Assembly (NCBI RefSeq): GCF_001429625.1
Contig: NZ_LMSU01000001.1
Span: 997,498-1,061,497, forward strand
Length of the DNA: 64,000 nucleotides
Reading direction: 5' to 3'
DNA from: Nocardioides sp. Soil805
Lineage (GTDB): Bacteria; Actinomycetota; Actinomycetes; Propionibacteriales; Nocardioidaceae
Part shown: in pieces, positions 50,285 to 60,686 of the stretch
Layout of the letters: the number at the start of each line of letters is the position of its first letter
Position numbering within the stretch: position 1 is the first letter of the stretch
Translations under genes and position numbers: made by a program
The notes under the pieces: model-generated
Seen by the model: the letters and a program-made list of their open reading frames with translations, nothing else
What the model was told of the DNA's origin: nothing
The model's database searches: none

Positions 50285-51147
50285 TGTCCGACGCGGGCCT
50301 CGCCGTCGTCGGGCACGGTGCGAGCGACGGGACCGTCGCCGGAGGGCGCCCGGACCCCGCCGGGGGCCGACGCCGCACCGACCCGGCGAGGCCCGCGCAC
50401 CCCGTGCTGCTCCTCCTCGCCCGGATCGTGCTGCCGGCCGCCCTGCTGCTGGCGTGGTACGCCGCCACGCGGGCCGGCGTGTTCAGCCCCGTGCAGCTGC
50501 CGTCCCCCGGCTCCGTGCTCGACGCCGGCCGGGGGCTCGTCGGCCGGGGCGAGCTGCTCACCCACGTGCACATCTCCACCCAGCGCGTGCTCGTCGGCTT
50601 CCTCGTCGGCAGCACGATCGGCGTCGCGCTGGGTGCCCTGGTCGGCCTCTCCCGGGTGGCCGACCTGGTCCTCGCCCCGACCATCGGCGCGCTCCGCGCC
50701 GTCCCGTCGCTGGCGTGGGTCCCGCTGCTCATCCTGTGGCTGAAGATCGGCGAGGACTCCAAGATCACCCTCATCGCGATCGGCGCGATGTTCCCCGTCT
50801 TCACCACCACCTACCTCGCGCTGCGCCACGTCGACGCCCAGCTCGTCGAGGCTGCCCGCGCGTTCGGGCTGCGCGGCGTACGCCTGCTCACCACCGTCCA
50901 GCTGCCGGCCGTCGTGCCGGCGGTGTTCTCGGGCCTGCGCCTCGCCCTGGCCCAGTCCTGGCTGTTCCTCGTGGCGGCCGAGCTGATCGCGTCCTCGCAG
51001 GGCCTCGGCTTCCTGCTCATCGACTCGCAGAACAACGGCCGCACGGACCGGCTGCTGCTCGCCATCGTGCTGCTCGCCGTGCTCGGCAAGCTCAGCGACG
51101 CCGCCCTCGGCGTGGTCGAGCGCTGGGCCGTCCGCCGCTGGGCCTGA
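50284..51147 (+). CDS. ssuC: ABC transporter permease (sulfonate/nitrate type)
   Basis: 287 aa. About six transmembrane helices after a hydrophilic ~40-residue N-terminus. The cytoplasmic coupling loop EAARAFGLRGVRLLTTVQLPAVVPAVFSGLRLAL carries the EAA motif that contacts the ATPase. RAVPSLAWVPLLILWLKIGEDSKI is characteristic of SsuC/NrtB permeases. Its ATG overlaps the binding-protein stop (TGATG). Confidence 0.92.
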   Translation: MSDAGLAVVGHGASDGTVAGGRPDPAGGRRRTDPARPAHPVLLLLARIVLPAALLLAWYAATRAGVFSPVQLPSPGSVLDAGRGLVGRGELLTHVHISTQRVLVGFLVGSTIGVALGALVGLSRVADLVLAPTIGALRAVPSLAWVPLLILWLKIGEDSKITLIAIGAMFPVFTTTYLALRHVDAQLVEAARAFGLRGVRLLTTVQLPAVVPAVFSGLRLALAQSWLFLVAAELIASSQGLGFLLIDSQNNGRTDRLLLAIVLLAVLGKLSDAALGVVERWAVRRWA

Positions 51148-51164
51148 CGTGCCACGATGCGGTC

Positions 51165-51671
51165 ATGGACCCCGCCACCGCCCTCGCCCGCTGGCACGCC
51201 GTCGCCGAGAGCCGTGACGCCGCGGGGCTCCCGGCTCTCGTGGCGCCGGACGCCGTCTTCCGCAGCCCGGCCGTCCACACGCCGCAGGAGGGTCGCGACG
51301 TCGTCGTCGCCTACCTCGCCGCCGCCTTCGCCGTCCTCGGCCCCGAGCTCGTCTACGACCGGGAGTGGCAGGGCGAGGACAGCGCGGTGCTGGAGTTCCG
51401 CACCGAGGTCGGCGGGCTGACCGTCCACGGCATCGACATGATCACCTGGGACGACGACGGGCTGATCACCGACTTCACCGTGATGGTCCGCCCCGCGAAG
51501 GGGCTCCAGGTCGTCGTCGAGCACATGGGCGCCGAGCTCGCGCGGATGCTCGAGGCCCCCGGCGGCTGTGAGCGTCCCCGAGGGCGGGGTCAGTCCTCCA
51601 CCCAGAAGCCGCGACCGCCGTCCATCCAGTCCCCGAAGTGGTCGCGGTACGACGAGCGCGAGCCGAGGTAG
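51165..51671 (+). CDS. NTF2/SnoaL-like protein
   Basis: 168 aa. A cone-shaped NTF2-like fold is suggested by WHAVAESRDAAGLPALVAPDAVFRSPAVHTPQEGRDVVVAYLAAAF, followed by strand-rich AVLEFRTEVGGLTVHGIDMITWDDDGLITDFTVMVRP. Ligand or enzymatic role unknown. The final ~28 codons overlap the 3' end of the convergent VWA gene by 82 bp, so that tail is probably unconserved. Confidence 0.8.
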   Translation: MDPATALARWHAVAESRDAAGLPALVAPDAVFRSPAVHTPQEGRDVVVAYLAAAFAVLGPELVYDREWQGEDSAVLEFRTEVGGLTVHGIDMITWDDDGLITDFTVMVRPAKGLQVVVEHMGAELARMLEAPGGCERPRGRGQSSTQKPRPPSIQSPKWSRYDEREPR

Positions 51672-53596
51672 GACCCCACGACGGCGGCGCCCAGGTCGTC
51701 GAGCTCGGGGCTGACCATCTGCCCGTCCACCCGCCTGGCCATGGACTCGATGAAGCGGGCCAGGCCCGGGTCCTCGCCGAGGCGGAAGAAGGTCGTCTGT
51801 GCCCCGAGGCGCTGCGAGTTGTCGAGCTCGCGCACGGCGTTGGCGATGGTGACCGGGTGCGGCGGGTAGTCGAAGAAGACCTCGCCGTCGGCCTCGAGGT
51901 GCGCGGTGGGCTCGCCGTCGGTCACGACGAGCAGCACCGGCTGGGCGTTGGGGTGCTTGCGGAAGTGCCGGTTGGCCAGCAGCAGCCCGTGGTGCAGGTT
52001 GGTGCCTTTCTCCCACTGCGCGTCCAGCGCGGTCAGCTGCTCGATCTCCATCACCTGCGCGTGCCGGCCGAAGGCGATCAGCTGGAGCGCGTCGCCCCGG
52101 AAGCGCGAGCTGACCAGCTGGTGCAGCGCCAGCGCGGTGCGCTTCATCGGCACCCAGCGTCCGTCCATGGCCATCGAGAACGACGTGTCCACCAGCAGCG
52201 CGACCGCGGCCTGGGTGCGGGCCTCGGTCTCCTGCACCTCGATGTCGTCGATGCGCAGCCGCACCGGGAGCGCCGGACCGCCCTCCCCCGCCGTGCGCAC
52301 GATGGCGTTGGTGATCGACCGGGTCACGTCCCACGGCTCGGTGTCGCCGAACTCCCACGCCCGCGTCGCGCCCGACAGGTCCCCTGCGGCACCGGCGTGC
52401 CGGGTCTCGCGCTGGCCCTGCCGCCCGCTCATCCGGGTCGCGACGTCGCGCAGCAGCGCCCTGCCCAGCTGCCGCATCGCCTTGGGCGAGAGCCGCAGCT
52501 CGCCGTCCGAGCCACGCTGGAGGTAGCCCGAGTCGCGCAGCGCCCGCTCGAGCTCGGTCAGCGTGCGCGCGTCGACCGCCGCCTGGTCGCCGAGCTGGCG
52601 GGCCAGGGCGTCGAGGTCCACGTCGTCCATCCGCGCGCCCCCGTAGGACTGGGAGAGCTGGTCGGCGAGCCGGTCGAGGTCGGCGAGGTCCTGCAGCGCG
52701 CCGGTGCCGTCACCGAGCCCGAGCCCCTGGTCGCCCTGGAAGTCCTCGGAGCCGCCCCAGTCCTCTCCGGGCCGCAGGGACTGGAGGTTGGCGTCCATCC
52801 GGGCCAGCTGCTCCATCAGCTCGGGCGAGCCGAACGCCTGCTGCGAGAGCTCCATCAGCTCGGCCCGCTGCTCGGGCGTCATCGAGTTCATCATCCGCTG
52901 CGCCGCCGCGGCCCGCTGGGCCAGCGAGTCGAGCAGCTCGTCGATGTCCTGCGGGTCCTCGGGGAAGAAGTCGCCGTGCTTGTCCATGAAGTCACGGAAG
53001 TCCTGCTCGGTGTCGGCGCCCTGCGCGTGCTTCTCCAGCAGCTCGTTGAGGTCGCCGAGCATCTCGTTGACCGCGGCCCGGTCCTCGTCGGTGGCCCCCT
53101 CGAGCGCCTGCTTCATCCCGGCGAAGCGCTGGTCGAGCAGCTCGCGGCCGAGCAGGTCCTTGATCTCCTCGTAGGCCTCGCGCGCCTCGCTGCTCTGCCA
53201 GTCGTACGACGCCAGCTCGCTCACCGCGGCCGCCGTCGAGGAAGGCAGCTGGTCGAGCTGCATCTCGCGGAAGGTGCGGTCGTCGTCGTCCATCACGACG
53301 TCGCGGGCCAGCTGGCCGCGCTCGGCGAGCACGGCCTTGTCGAGCAGCTCGCGGACCTCCCGCATGGTGCCGTCGAGGTCGTGGCGGCGCAGGATGTCGC
53401 GGCGCCGCTCGGCGACCTGGCGGGCCAGGTCGTCGAGGCCGCGCTGGTCCTGCCCGCCGCGGCGCAGGAACTCGCGCATCGCGCGCTCGGGCGAGTAGCC
53501 GGCCATCACGTCCTGGCCGATGTGGTCGAGGGCCTCGGCGAGGTCGACCGGCGGCGCCAGCGGATCCCCGCCGTCGTAGCGGCGGTAGCGGCTCAT
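51590..53596 (-). CDS. VWA-domain protein of a MoxR operon
   Basis: 668 aa. Long acidic, helical N-terminal two thirds (repeats of short helices such as LMELSQQAFGSPELMEQLARMD and LADLDRLADQLSQSYGG). The VWA domain starts at about residue 455, with the MIDAS motif DTSFS in LLVDTSFSMAMDG and a later TDGEP. Such proteins act with MoxR-type AAA+ ATPases to insert metals or remodel client proteins. It overlaps the GNAT gene by four bases in the order MoxR-GNAT-VWA. Confidence 0.9.
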   Translation of the reverse strand: MSRYRRYDGGDPLAPPVDLAEALDHIGQDVMAGYSPERAMREFLRRGGQDQRGLDDLARQVAERRRDILRRHDLDGTMREVRELLDKAVLAERGQLARDVVMDDDDRTFREMQLDQLPSSTAAAVSELASYDWQSSEAREAYEEIKDLLGRELLDQRFAGMKQALEGATDEDRAAVNEMLGDLNELLEKHAQGADTEQDFRDFMDKHGDFFPEDPQDIDELLDSLAQRAAAAQRMMNSMTPEQRAELMELSQQAFGSPELMEQLARMDANLQSLRPGEDWGGSEDFQGDQGLGLGDGTGALQDLADLDRLADQLSQSYGGARMDDVDLDALARQLGDQAAVDARTLTELERALRDSGYLQRGSDGELRLSPKAMRQLGRALLRDVATRMSGRQGQRETRHAGAAGDLSGATRAWEFGDTEPWDVTRSITNAIVRTAGEGGPALPVRLRIDDIEVQETEARTQAAVALLVDTSFSMAMDGRWVPMKRTALALHQLVSSRFRGDALQLIAFGRHAQVMEIEQLTALDAQWEKGTNLHHGLLLANRHFRKHPNAQPVLLVVTDGEPTAHLEADGEVFFDYPPHPVTIANAVRELDNSQRLGAQTTFFRLGEDPGLARFIESMARRVDGQMVSPELDDLGAAVVGSYLGSRSSYRDHFGDWMDGGRGFWVED

Positions 53597-54099
53597 CGCA
53601 GGGCCTTCCTCATCCACACGTCGTCGGGCCACGGGTCGCCGGCGACCCGCTCGACGACCTCGAAGCCGTGCGCCTCGTAGAAGCCGAACGCCTGTTCGTT
53701 GCCGTCGACGACCTCCAACCACAGCTCGTCGCCCTCGACGAGCGCCTCGACCTCGCCCAGCAGGCGGCGGCCGAGCCCGCGGCCCTGGTGGTCGGGGTGC
53801 ACGTAGAGCTTCCACATCACCTCACGGTCGCCGGTGACGTGCGGGAAGTCGCGGTGCGAGCTCCGCAGCCGGCCCAGGTTGGCCATGGCGACGACCCGCC
53901 CGTCGAGCTCGGCGACGACGTGCGCGTTGCGCTCGAGCGAGGCGGCGAACCTGTCCGGGACCCACCACTCGTCGAGCATCCGCTGGGCGTACGCCGCGTC
54001 GATCGGGCCGTAGGTCGGCGGCACGACCGCCTCGCCGAGGGCGCGCAGGCCGGGGACGTCGGCGAGGGTCCCGGGACGGAGGGTGACCACCTCAGCCAT
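53593..54099 (-). CDS. GNAT-family acetyltransferase
   Basis: 168 aa. Motif A for acetyl-CoA is WKLYVHPDHQGRGLGRRLLGEVEAL, followed by LEVVDGNEQAFGFYEAHGFEVVER. The substrate is unknown; it lies between the MoxR and VWA genes and overlaps both, so it is likely made in step with them and could modify one of them or their client. The upstream in-frame ATG six codons earlier is possible. Confidence 0.88.
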   Translation of the reverse strand: MAEVVTLRPGTLADVPGLRALGEAVVPPTYGPIDAAYAQRMLDEWWVPDRFAASLERNAHVVAELDGRVVAMANLGRLRSSHRDFPHVTGDREVMWKLYVHPDHQGRGLGRRLLGEVEALVEGDELWLEVVDGNEQAFGFYEAHGFEVVERVAGDPWPDDVWMRKALR

Positions 54100-55489
54100 A
54101 GACGGTCTCCCGGCCACCGGTCTCCTTGCCGACCTTGCGGGCGAGGTAGAGCCCCTCGAGCGCGAGCTCGATCGCCGAGGCGCGCTCGCCGTCGTCGGTG
54201 GCGCCGAGCCGGTCGGTGACCTGGTCGTAGAGGTCGGACTCGCCGAGCACGGGCAGCCCGGCCAGGAAGTCGCGGGCGCTGACCTGCTCGCCGGTGGTGA
54301 CCATCGAGCCGGCCTCGATGGCGTCGACGAGCAGCGCCATGTCGATGCCGCGCAGGTGCTGGCGGACGGTCTCGGCCACGGCGGTGCGCAGCAGGTGGGT
54401 GAGGATCTCGGACTCGCGTCCCTCCTCGCCCGTCTCGAACTCCACCTTGCCGCCGAGCACGTCGACGGCCGTCTCGAGGTCGACGATCCTGGCCACCGGC
54501 CGGTCCTCGCCCTGCACGGTCGCCCGGTGCAGGGCGGCGGCGGCGATGGTCTCGGCGCCGGCGATGGCGAAGCGGGCGCTGACCCCCGAGCGCTGGTCGA
54601 CGCTGCCGGACTCGCGCAGGTTGCGGGTGAAGCGGGCCAGGATCTCCACGATGTGGTCGGGCACGTGGGCCTGCAGGGTCGCCTCCTGCCGGATGACGGC
54701 CACCTCCGCCTCGAGCTCGGTCGGGTAGTGGGTGCGGATCTCGGCGCCGAAGCGGTCCTTGAGCGGGGTGATGATGCGCCCGCGGTTGGTGTAGTCCTCC
54801 GGGTTGGCGCTGGCCATGACGAGCACGTCGAGCGGCAGGCGCAGGACGTAGCCGCGGATCTGGATGTCGCGCTCCTCCATCACGTTGAGCATCGCCACCT
54901 GGATCCGCTCGGCGAGGTCGGGCAGCTCGTTGATCGCCACGATGCCGCGGTGGCTGCGCGGGATGAGGCCGAAGTGGATGGTCTCCGGGTCACCCAGCGA
55001 ACGACCCTCGGCGACCTTCATCGGGTCGACGTCGCCGATGAGGTCGGCGACGGAGGTGTCCGGCGTCGCCAGCTTCTCGGCGTACCGCTCGTCGCGGTGG
55101 CGCCACGAGACGCGCAGGTCGTCGCCGTACGTCGCCGCGGCCTGTCGCGACTGCACGGTGATCGGCTCGTAGGGGTGCTCGCCGAGCTCGGAGCCGGAGA
55201 TCACCGGCGACCACTCGTCGAGGAGGCCGACGAGCGTGCGCAGCAGGCGGGTCTTGCCCTGGCCACGCTCACCGAGCAGGACGATGTCGTGGCCCGCGAT
55301 CAGGGCGCGCTCGACCTGGGGGATGACGGTGTCCTCGAAGCCGTGGAGGCCGGGCCAGGGATCGACGCCGTCACGCAGGCGCGCGAGCAGGTTGTCGCGC
55401 AGCTCGTGCCGGAGGGTCTTGAACTCGTGCCCGGAGGCGCGGAGCTCGCCGACGGTGCGGGGCAGTGCGGAGGAGGCAGTCTCGGTCAC
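54092..55489 (-). CDS. MoxR-type AAA+ ATPase
   Basis: 465 aa. Walker A GERGQGKTRLL near residue 73 (with the first G at LLGERGQGK), Walker B GIVAINELPDL and sensor ASANPEDYTNRGRIITPLKDRFG are AAA+ features. The ELPD in place of DEx and the long lid domain are as in the MoxR/ChlI-like branch. A -10 TAGCGT (55502-55497) lies 7 nt before the GTG at 55489 and starts the MoxR-GNAT-VWA operon. A GTG three codons upstream lies inside that -10, so it is less likely. Confidence 0.9.
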   Translation of the reverse strand: MTETASSALPRTVGELRASGHEFKTLRHELRDNLLARLRDGVDPWPGLHGFEDTVIPQVERALIAGHDIVLLGERGQGKTRLLRTLVGLLDEWSPVISGSELGEHPYEPITVQSRQAAATYGDDLRVSWRHRDERYAEKLATPDTSVADLIGDVDPMKVAEGRSLGDPETIHFGLIPRSHRGIVAINELPDLAERIQVAMLNVMEERDIQIRGYVLRLPLDVLVMASANPEDYTNRGRIITPLKDRFGAEIRTHYPTELEAEVAVIRQEATLQAHVPDHIVEILARFTRNLRESGSVDQRSGVSARFAIAGAETIAAAALHRATVQGEDRPVARIVDLETAVDVLGGKVEFETGEEGRESEILTHLLRTAVAETVRQHLRGIDMALLVDAIEAGSMVTTGEQVSARDFLAGLPVLGESDLYDQVTDRLGATDDGERASAIELALEGLYLARKVGKETGGRETVYG

Positions 55490-55545
55490 CTCGTCCACGC
55501 TAGTCCGGCGCACAAGGCACGCCCGGGCGCAAAGGTCGGCCTGCT

Positions 55546-55560
55546 CGGGACCAACGACCC
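55546..55560. promoter_or_regulatory. Candidate DevR (DosR) box upstream of the PPOX gene
   Basis: GGGAC-CAAC-GACCC T fits the DosR-type core GGGAC-N4-GTCCC with one changed base. It lies 66-80 bp before the PPOX start, a usual distance for DevR activation. Confidence 0.55.
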
Positions 55561-55625
55561 TGCTCGCCTCGCCGGGACGCGACGACCATGGGAGCACGAC
55601 GCGAGTGGAGAGAACGAGGTGTGCC

Positions 55626-57681
<2,056 letters not shown>

Positions 57682-57697
57682 GGCCGGCCCCGGACAG

Positions 57698-57732
57698 GAC
57701 GAGACCCGCCCCGGGGCAGGGCGGGTCTCGTC
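57698..57732. terminator. Strong terminator after the DevS-like kinase gene
   Basis: Perfect 14-bp inverted repeat (arms 57698-57711 and 57719-57732) with a 7-nt loop, 16 bp after the kinase stop and 33 bp after the convergent DoxX stop, so it can serve both. Confidence 0.85.
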
Positions 57733-57742
57733 GGTGTCGGTC

Positions 57743-57770
57743 GTCAGGTGTCAGGTGTCAGGTGTCAGGT
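57743..57770. repeat. Four tandem GTCAGGT heptamers at the DoxX stop
   Basis: GTCAGGT is repeated four times without interruption. On the DoxX strand each copy gives a TGA in a different frame; the third or fourth supplies the actual stop. It looks like slippage, with little effect on the protein. Confidence 0.85.
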
Positions 57771-58355
57771 GAGGATCGGGTACTTCTCGACCATCCGGGT
57801 CCCACGCCACCAGCGACCGAGGCCCCAGGTGACGCCCGCACCGGCGAAGAACAGGACCGCCATCGCGATGATGCCGATGAGGTGGTCGTCGACGAACGGG
57901 TTGTTCTCGAGCCGGAACGACGCGGCGTACATGAAGGTGTACATCAGGGCGCCGGCGGCGGTGCCGATGCGCATCCCGACCCCGAGGAGCAGGGTGACGC
58001 CGATGCCGAGGAGACCGATCATGAACAGCCAGTCGACCCAGGCGTGTCCGGCCATGTTGGTGAAGACGTCCTTGAACCAGTTGCCCTCGGGGACCCCGAA
58101 GGTGAGGAACCCCTCGGTCGGGCTGCCGCCGTTGATCCAGGCGGCGTCGCCGAAGCGGTCGAGGACCCCCTGGTCGTCGTATCCCGTGTGCCAGCCCAGG
58201 GCGAACGTCTTGTCGAGGAAGGCCCACAGGAACGTGAACCCGAACGCGAGGCGCAGGGCGGCGATGGACCGGTCCAGGCCGGTGCTCGTCTCCGTGCTCT
58301 CCGAGGTGGTGACGCCCTCAGCACTGATGTGGTGATGGCGATGGATGACGGCCAT
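57765..58355 (-). CDS. DoxX-family membrane protein
   Basis: 196 aa. A histidine-rich N-terminus (HRHHHISAEG) is followed by helices starting AALRLAFGFTFLWAFLDKTFALGW, then WVDWLFMIGLLGIGVTLLLGVG and AAGALMYTFMYAASFRLENNPFVDDHLIGIIAMAVLFF. This longer DoxX form occurs with thiosulfate:quinone oxidoreductases and in DosR-type regulons. AAGGGA lies 8 nt before the ATG. It faces the DevS-like gene and lies downstream of the DevR-like gene. Confidence 0.88.
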   Translation of the reverse strand: MAVIHRHHHISAEGVTTSESTETSTGLDRSIAALRLAFGFTFLWAFLDKTFALGWHTGYDDQGVLDRFGDAAWINGGSPTEGFLTFGVPEGNWFKDVFTNMAGHAWVDWLFMIGLLGIGVTLLLGVGMRIGTAAGALMYTFMYAASFRLENNPFVDDHLIGIIAMAVLFFAGAGVTWGLGRWWRGTRMVEKYPILT

Positions 58356-58380
58356 GACGAGTCCCTTCTGGGGTGAGTGA

Positions 58381-58400
58381 GTGGTGCTGTCCTGCACCAC
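58381..58400 (-). other. Hairpin in the DoxX 5' leader
   Basis: GTGGTGC-TGTCCT-GCACCAC, a perfect 7-bp inverted repeat, 26 bp upstream of the DoxX start and just before its ribosome binding site. Possible mRNA element or operator. Confidence 0.5.
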
Positions 58401-58451
58401 CCACTCTCGTCCTGCCAGGGATGCGCGGTCAGGGGACGAGGTCACCGCGAC

Positions 58452-58468
58452 GGGGCCCGAAGGTCCCC
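58452..58468. promoter_or_regulatory. GGGGCCC/GGTCCCC inverted repeat between DevR-like and DoxX genes
   Basis: GGGGCCC-GAA-GGTCCCC. It could be a DevR box for DoxX (97-113 bp before its start) or the terminator of the DevR-like gene. The spacer is one base longer than the DosR consensus and one pair is mismatched, so the terminator reading is as likely. Confidence 0.45.
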
Positions 58469-58494
58469 AGCCCTCGGGACCCAGCCCTTGTGAC

Positions 58495-59142
58495 CTAGCC
58501 CTCAGGACCCAGCAGCTTGGAGGCGAGCACGGCCGCCTGCGTGCGACGCTCGAGGCCGAGCTTGGCCAGGATGCTGGAGACGTAGTTCTTGACGGTCTTC
58601 TCGGCCAGGAACATCCGCTCGCCGATCTGGCGGTTGGTCAGCCCCTCCGCGATGAGGCCCAGGAGCTTGAGCTCCTGCTCGGTGAGCTCGGCCAGCTCCG
58701 GGGCCGTCGCCGGCCCGTGGCGCACCCGCTCCAGCACGCGGGCCGTGAGTGCCGGGTCGATGAGGGAGTTGCCGGCGGCCACCTGGCGCACCGCGGTGAC
58801 CAGGTCGCTGCTGCGGATCTCCTTGAGGACGTAGCCCGAGGCGCCCGCCATGATCGCGGCGAAGAGCGCCTCGTCGTCGTCGTACGACGTCAGGATGAGC
58901 GCGCGGATCGTCGGGTCGACGGCTCGGACGGCGCGGCACACCTCGATCCCGGACCCGTCGGGCAGGCGTCCGTCGAGGACGGCCACGTCGGGCCGCAGCG
59001 CCGGGATGCGGGCGGTGGCCTCCACGGCGGACGCCGAGTCGCCGATGACCTCGATGTCCTCCTGGCGCTCGAGGAGGAACTTCAGGCCCTCGCGCACGAC
59101 GTCGTGGTCGTCCAGGAGGTACACGCGGATCTTGTCGCTCAT
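58495..59142 (-). CDS. DevR/NarL-type response regulator
   Basis: 215 aa. Receiver domain with acidic pocket DDHD and phosphoacceptor Asp in AVLDGRLPDGSG (about residue 54), and the conserved Thr/Lys in ILTSYDD and VLKEI. The LuxR-type helix-turn-helix is LTEQELKLLGLIAEGLTNRQIGERMFLAEKTVKNYVSSILAKLGL, as in DosR/DevR. It probably pairs with the DevS-like kinase and controls the PPOX and DoxX genes in low oxygen or redox stress. Confidence 0.92.
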   Translation of the reverse strand: MSDKIRVYLLDDHDVVREGLKFLLERQEDIEVIGDSASAVEATARIPALRPDVAVLDGRLPDGSGIEVCRAVRAVDPTIRALILTSYDDDEALFAAIMAGASGYVLKEIRSSDLVTAVRQVAAGNSLIDPALTARVLERVRHGPATAPELAELTEQELKLLGLIAEGLTNRQIGERMFLAEKTVKNYVSSILAKLGLERRTQAAVLASKLLGPEG

Positions 59143-59288
59143 CAGGTCTTCTCCCTCGTCGGGGCCCATTCCAGCAGATCAGCGGCTCTCGCGTGCGCTG
59201 GTGAGGCGCGTCGTCGTGGTTGGTCCGCTCTCGCCATGGACGCACGGCGCGCCTCGGGCGCACGATGGGGGGACGAAGGAGGCGCAGC

Positions 59289-59675
59289 ATGTCGCTCGCA
59301 CACAGCGGGGTGGCGTTGATGCTCCCGGTCACCGACGTCGACCGCGCCACGCAGTTCTACCAGGAGTCCCTCGGACTCGAGCTCACCGGGACCAACGACG
59401 AGGGCAGCGCGATGTTCGCCGTGGGGAGCGACGCACAGCTCGTCCTCCTGCCCCGCCCCGACAGCCGTCCCTCGGAGAGCACCGCGATGAGCTTCGAGGT
59501 CGACGACGTCACCTCCGAGATCGGCACCCTCGAGGGTCGCGGCGTCGTGTTCGAGGACTACGACCTGCCGGACCTCAAGACCGTCGACCACGTCGCGGAG
59601 ATGGGCACCGAACGAGCCGCGTGGTTCAAGGACCCCGACGGCAACGTCCTGTGCCTGCACCAGGAGGTCGGCTGA
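59289..59675 (+). CDS. VOC-family (glyoxalase-like) protein
   Basis: 128 aa. VALMLPVTDVDRATQFYQESLGLELTG begins the first beta-alpha-beta module; FEVDDVTSEIGTLEGRGVVFEDYDL and AAWFKDPDGNVLCLHQE form the second. The terminal Glu and central residues fit a metal site, but the first metal position is not clear. Function unknown. GGAGG lies 7 nt before the ATG at 59289. Confidence 0.87.
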   Translation: MSLAHSGVALMLPVTDVDRATQFYQESLGLELTGTNDEGSAMFAVGSDAQLVLLPRPDSRPSESTAMSFEVDDVTSEIGTLEGRGVVFEDYDLPDLKTVDHVAEMGTERAAWFKDPDGNVLCLHQEVG

Positions 59676-59694
59676 CCCGCCTGCGACCACCGGC

Positions 59695-60228
59695 TCAGAG
59701 CTCGACCGCGCCGTCCACGGACTCGCGGATCAGGTCCGCGTGCCCGGCGTGGCGGGCGTACTCCTCGACCATGTGGAAAAGGATCCAGCGGAGCGTGGCG
59801 ACCGAGCCGTCCCGGCGCGCGCGCAGAGCGGGCTGGTCGAGGCCGCCGGTGGCCAGCGCCTCGTCGAGGGCCGCGTCGGCGCGGGCGACCTCCGCGTCGT
59901 AGATCTCCCGCAGCTCCTGCGGTGAGTCGTGGCGCGCCGAGCTCCAGTCCCAGTCCTCGTCGGCGTCCCAGTCGACCTCGGCCCAGAACCCCACCGGCGG
60001 CCGGTCGTGGAGCGCGATCGTGAACCACCACTGCTCCACGAAGGCGAGGTGCTTGAGCATCCCGCCGAGGGTCATCACCGCCGGGTGCCCGGGGATGGTG
60101 GTGGCCAGCTGGGCGCCGTCGAGGCCGCCGGTCTGCGCGCGCAGCGTGTCGCGGTAGTAGTCGAGCCACCCCCGGAGCATGGTGGTCTCGTCGGCGGCGA
60201 AGGGCGGGTCCTGCGGGTAGCTCGACAT
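59695..60228 (-). CDS. DinB-family (DUF664) protein
   Basis: 177 aa four-helix bundle with the DinB/DUF664 metal-binding pattern: His in GGMLKHLAFVEQWWF and His residues in LFHMVEEYARHAGHADLIRE. Actinobacterial members include mycothiol-dependent transferases, fitting the presence of mca. A -10 TAGCGT 7 nt upstream of the ATG indicates a leaderless start. Confidence 0.88.
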   Translation of the reverse strand: MSSYPQDPPFAADETTMLRGWLDYYRDTLRAQTGGLDGAQLATTIPGHPAVMTLGGMLKHLAFVEQWWFTIALHDRPPVGFWAEVDWDADEDWDWSSARHDSPQELREIYDAEVARADAALDEALATGGLDQPALRARRDGSVATLRWILFHMVEEYARHAGHADLIRESVDGAVEL

Positions 60229-60298
60229 GGCCCGCACGCTAGCGGGGCGCGGCGGTCCCGGCACCCGGGTTTCCGGCGCCGGCCGTAGGGTCTGGCGG

Positions 60299-60661
60299 GT
60301 GAGCCTCGTCCGTCCCTGCCCGTGCGGCTCCGGAGCGGCGTACGACGCGTGCTGCGGGCCGTTGCACCGGGGCACGGCCCTCGCGTCGAGTCCCGAGGAG
60401 CTGATGCGGTCCCGGTTCTCGGCGTACGCCCTCGGGGAGCTCGACCACGTGTTCCGCACCTGGCACCCCCGCACCCGCCCCGACGACCTCACGCCCGGTC
60501 CCGGGCTGACCTGGACCCGGCTGGAGGTGCTCGACGCCAGCGGTGACGAGGTGGAGTTCCGGGCGCACTACGAGACCCCGGCAGGTCCCGGCGTGCTGCA
60601 CGAGCGCAGCACCTTCGAGCGTCGGGGCGGGCGCTGGGTCTACGTCGCGCCCGTGCCGTAG
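60299..60661 (+). CDS. YchJ-family protein with SEC-C motif
   Basis: 120 aa. The N-terminus CPCGSGAAYDACCGPLH is a SEC-C zinc motif; the rest (AYALGELDHVFRTWHPRTRP, EVEFRAHYETPAGPGVLHERSTFERRGGRWVYV) is the NTF2-like YchJ middle domain. The gene is shorter than E. coli YchJ because the C-terminal SEC-C is missing, as is usual in actinobacteria. GTG start with TAGGGT 7 nt upstream. Function unknown. Confidence 0.9.
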   Translation: MSLVRPCPCGSGAAYDACCGPLHRGTALASSPEELMRSRFSAYALGELDHVFRTWHPRTRPDDLTPGPGLTWTRLEVLDASGDEVEFRAHYETPAGPGVLHERSTFERRGGRWVYVAPVP

Positions 60662-60686
60662 GGACGCCGGCCCCGGGCGGCGGGGC

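Noticed and set aside
48372..51147. Definite nitrate or taurine importer
   Set aside because: The three subunits match the wider sulfonate/nitrate/taurine family; the sequence alone does not decide the substrate, and no SsuD, TauD or nitrate reductase gene is adjacent.
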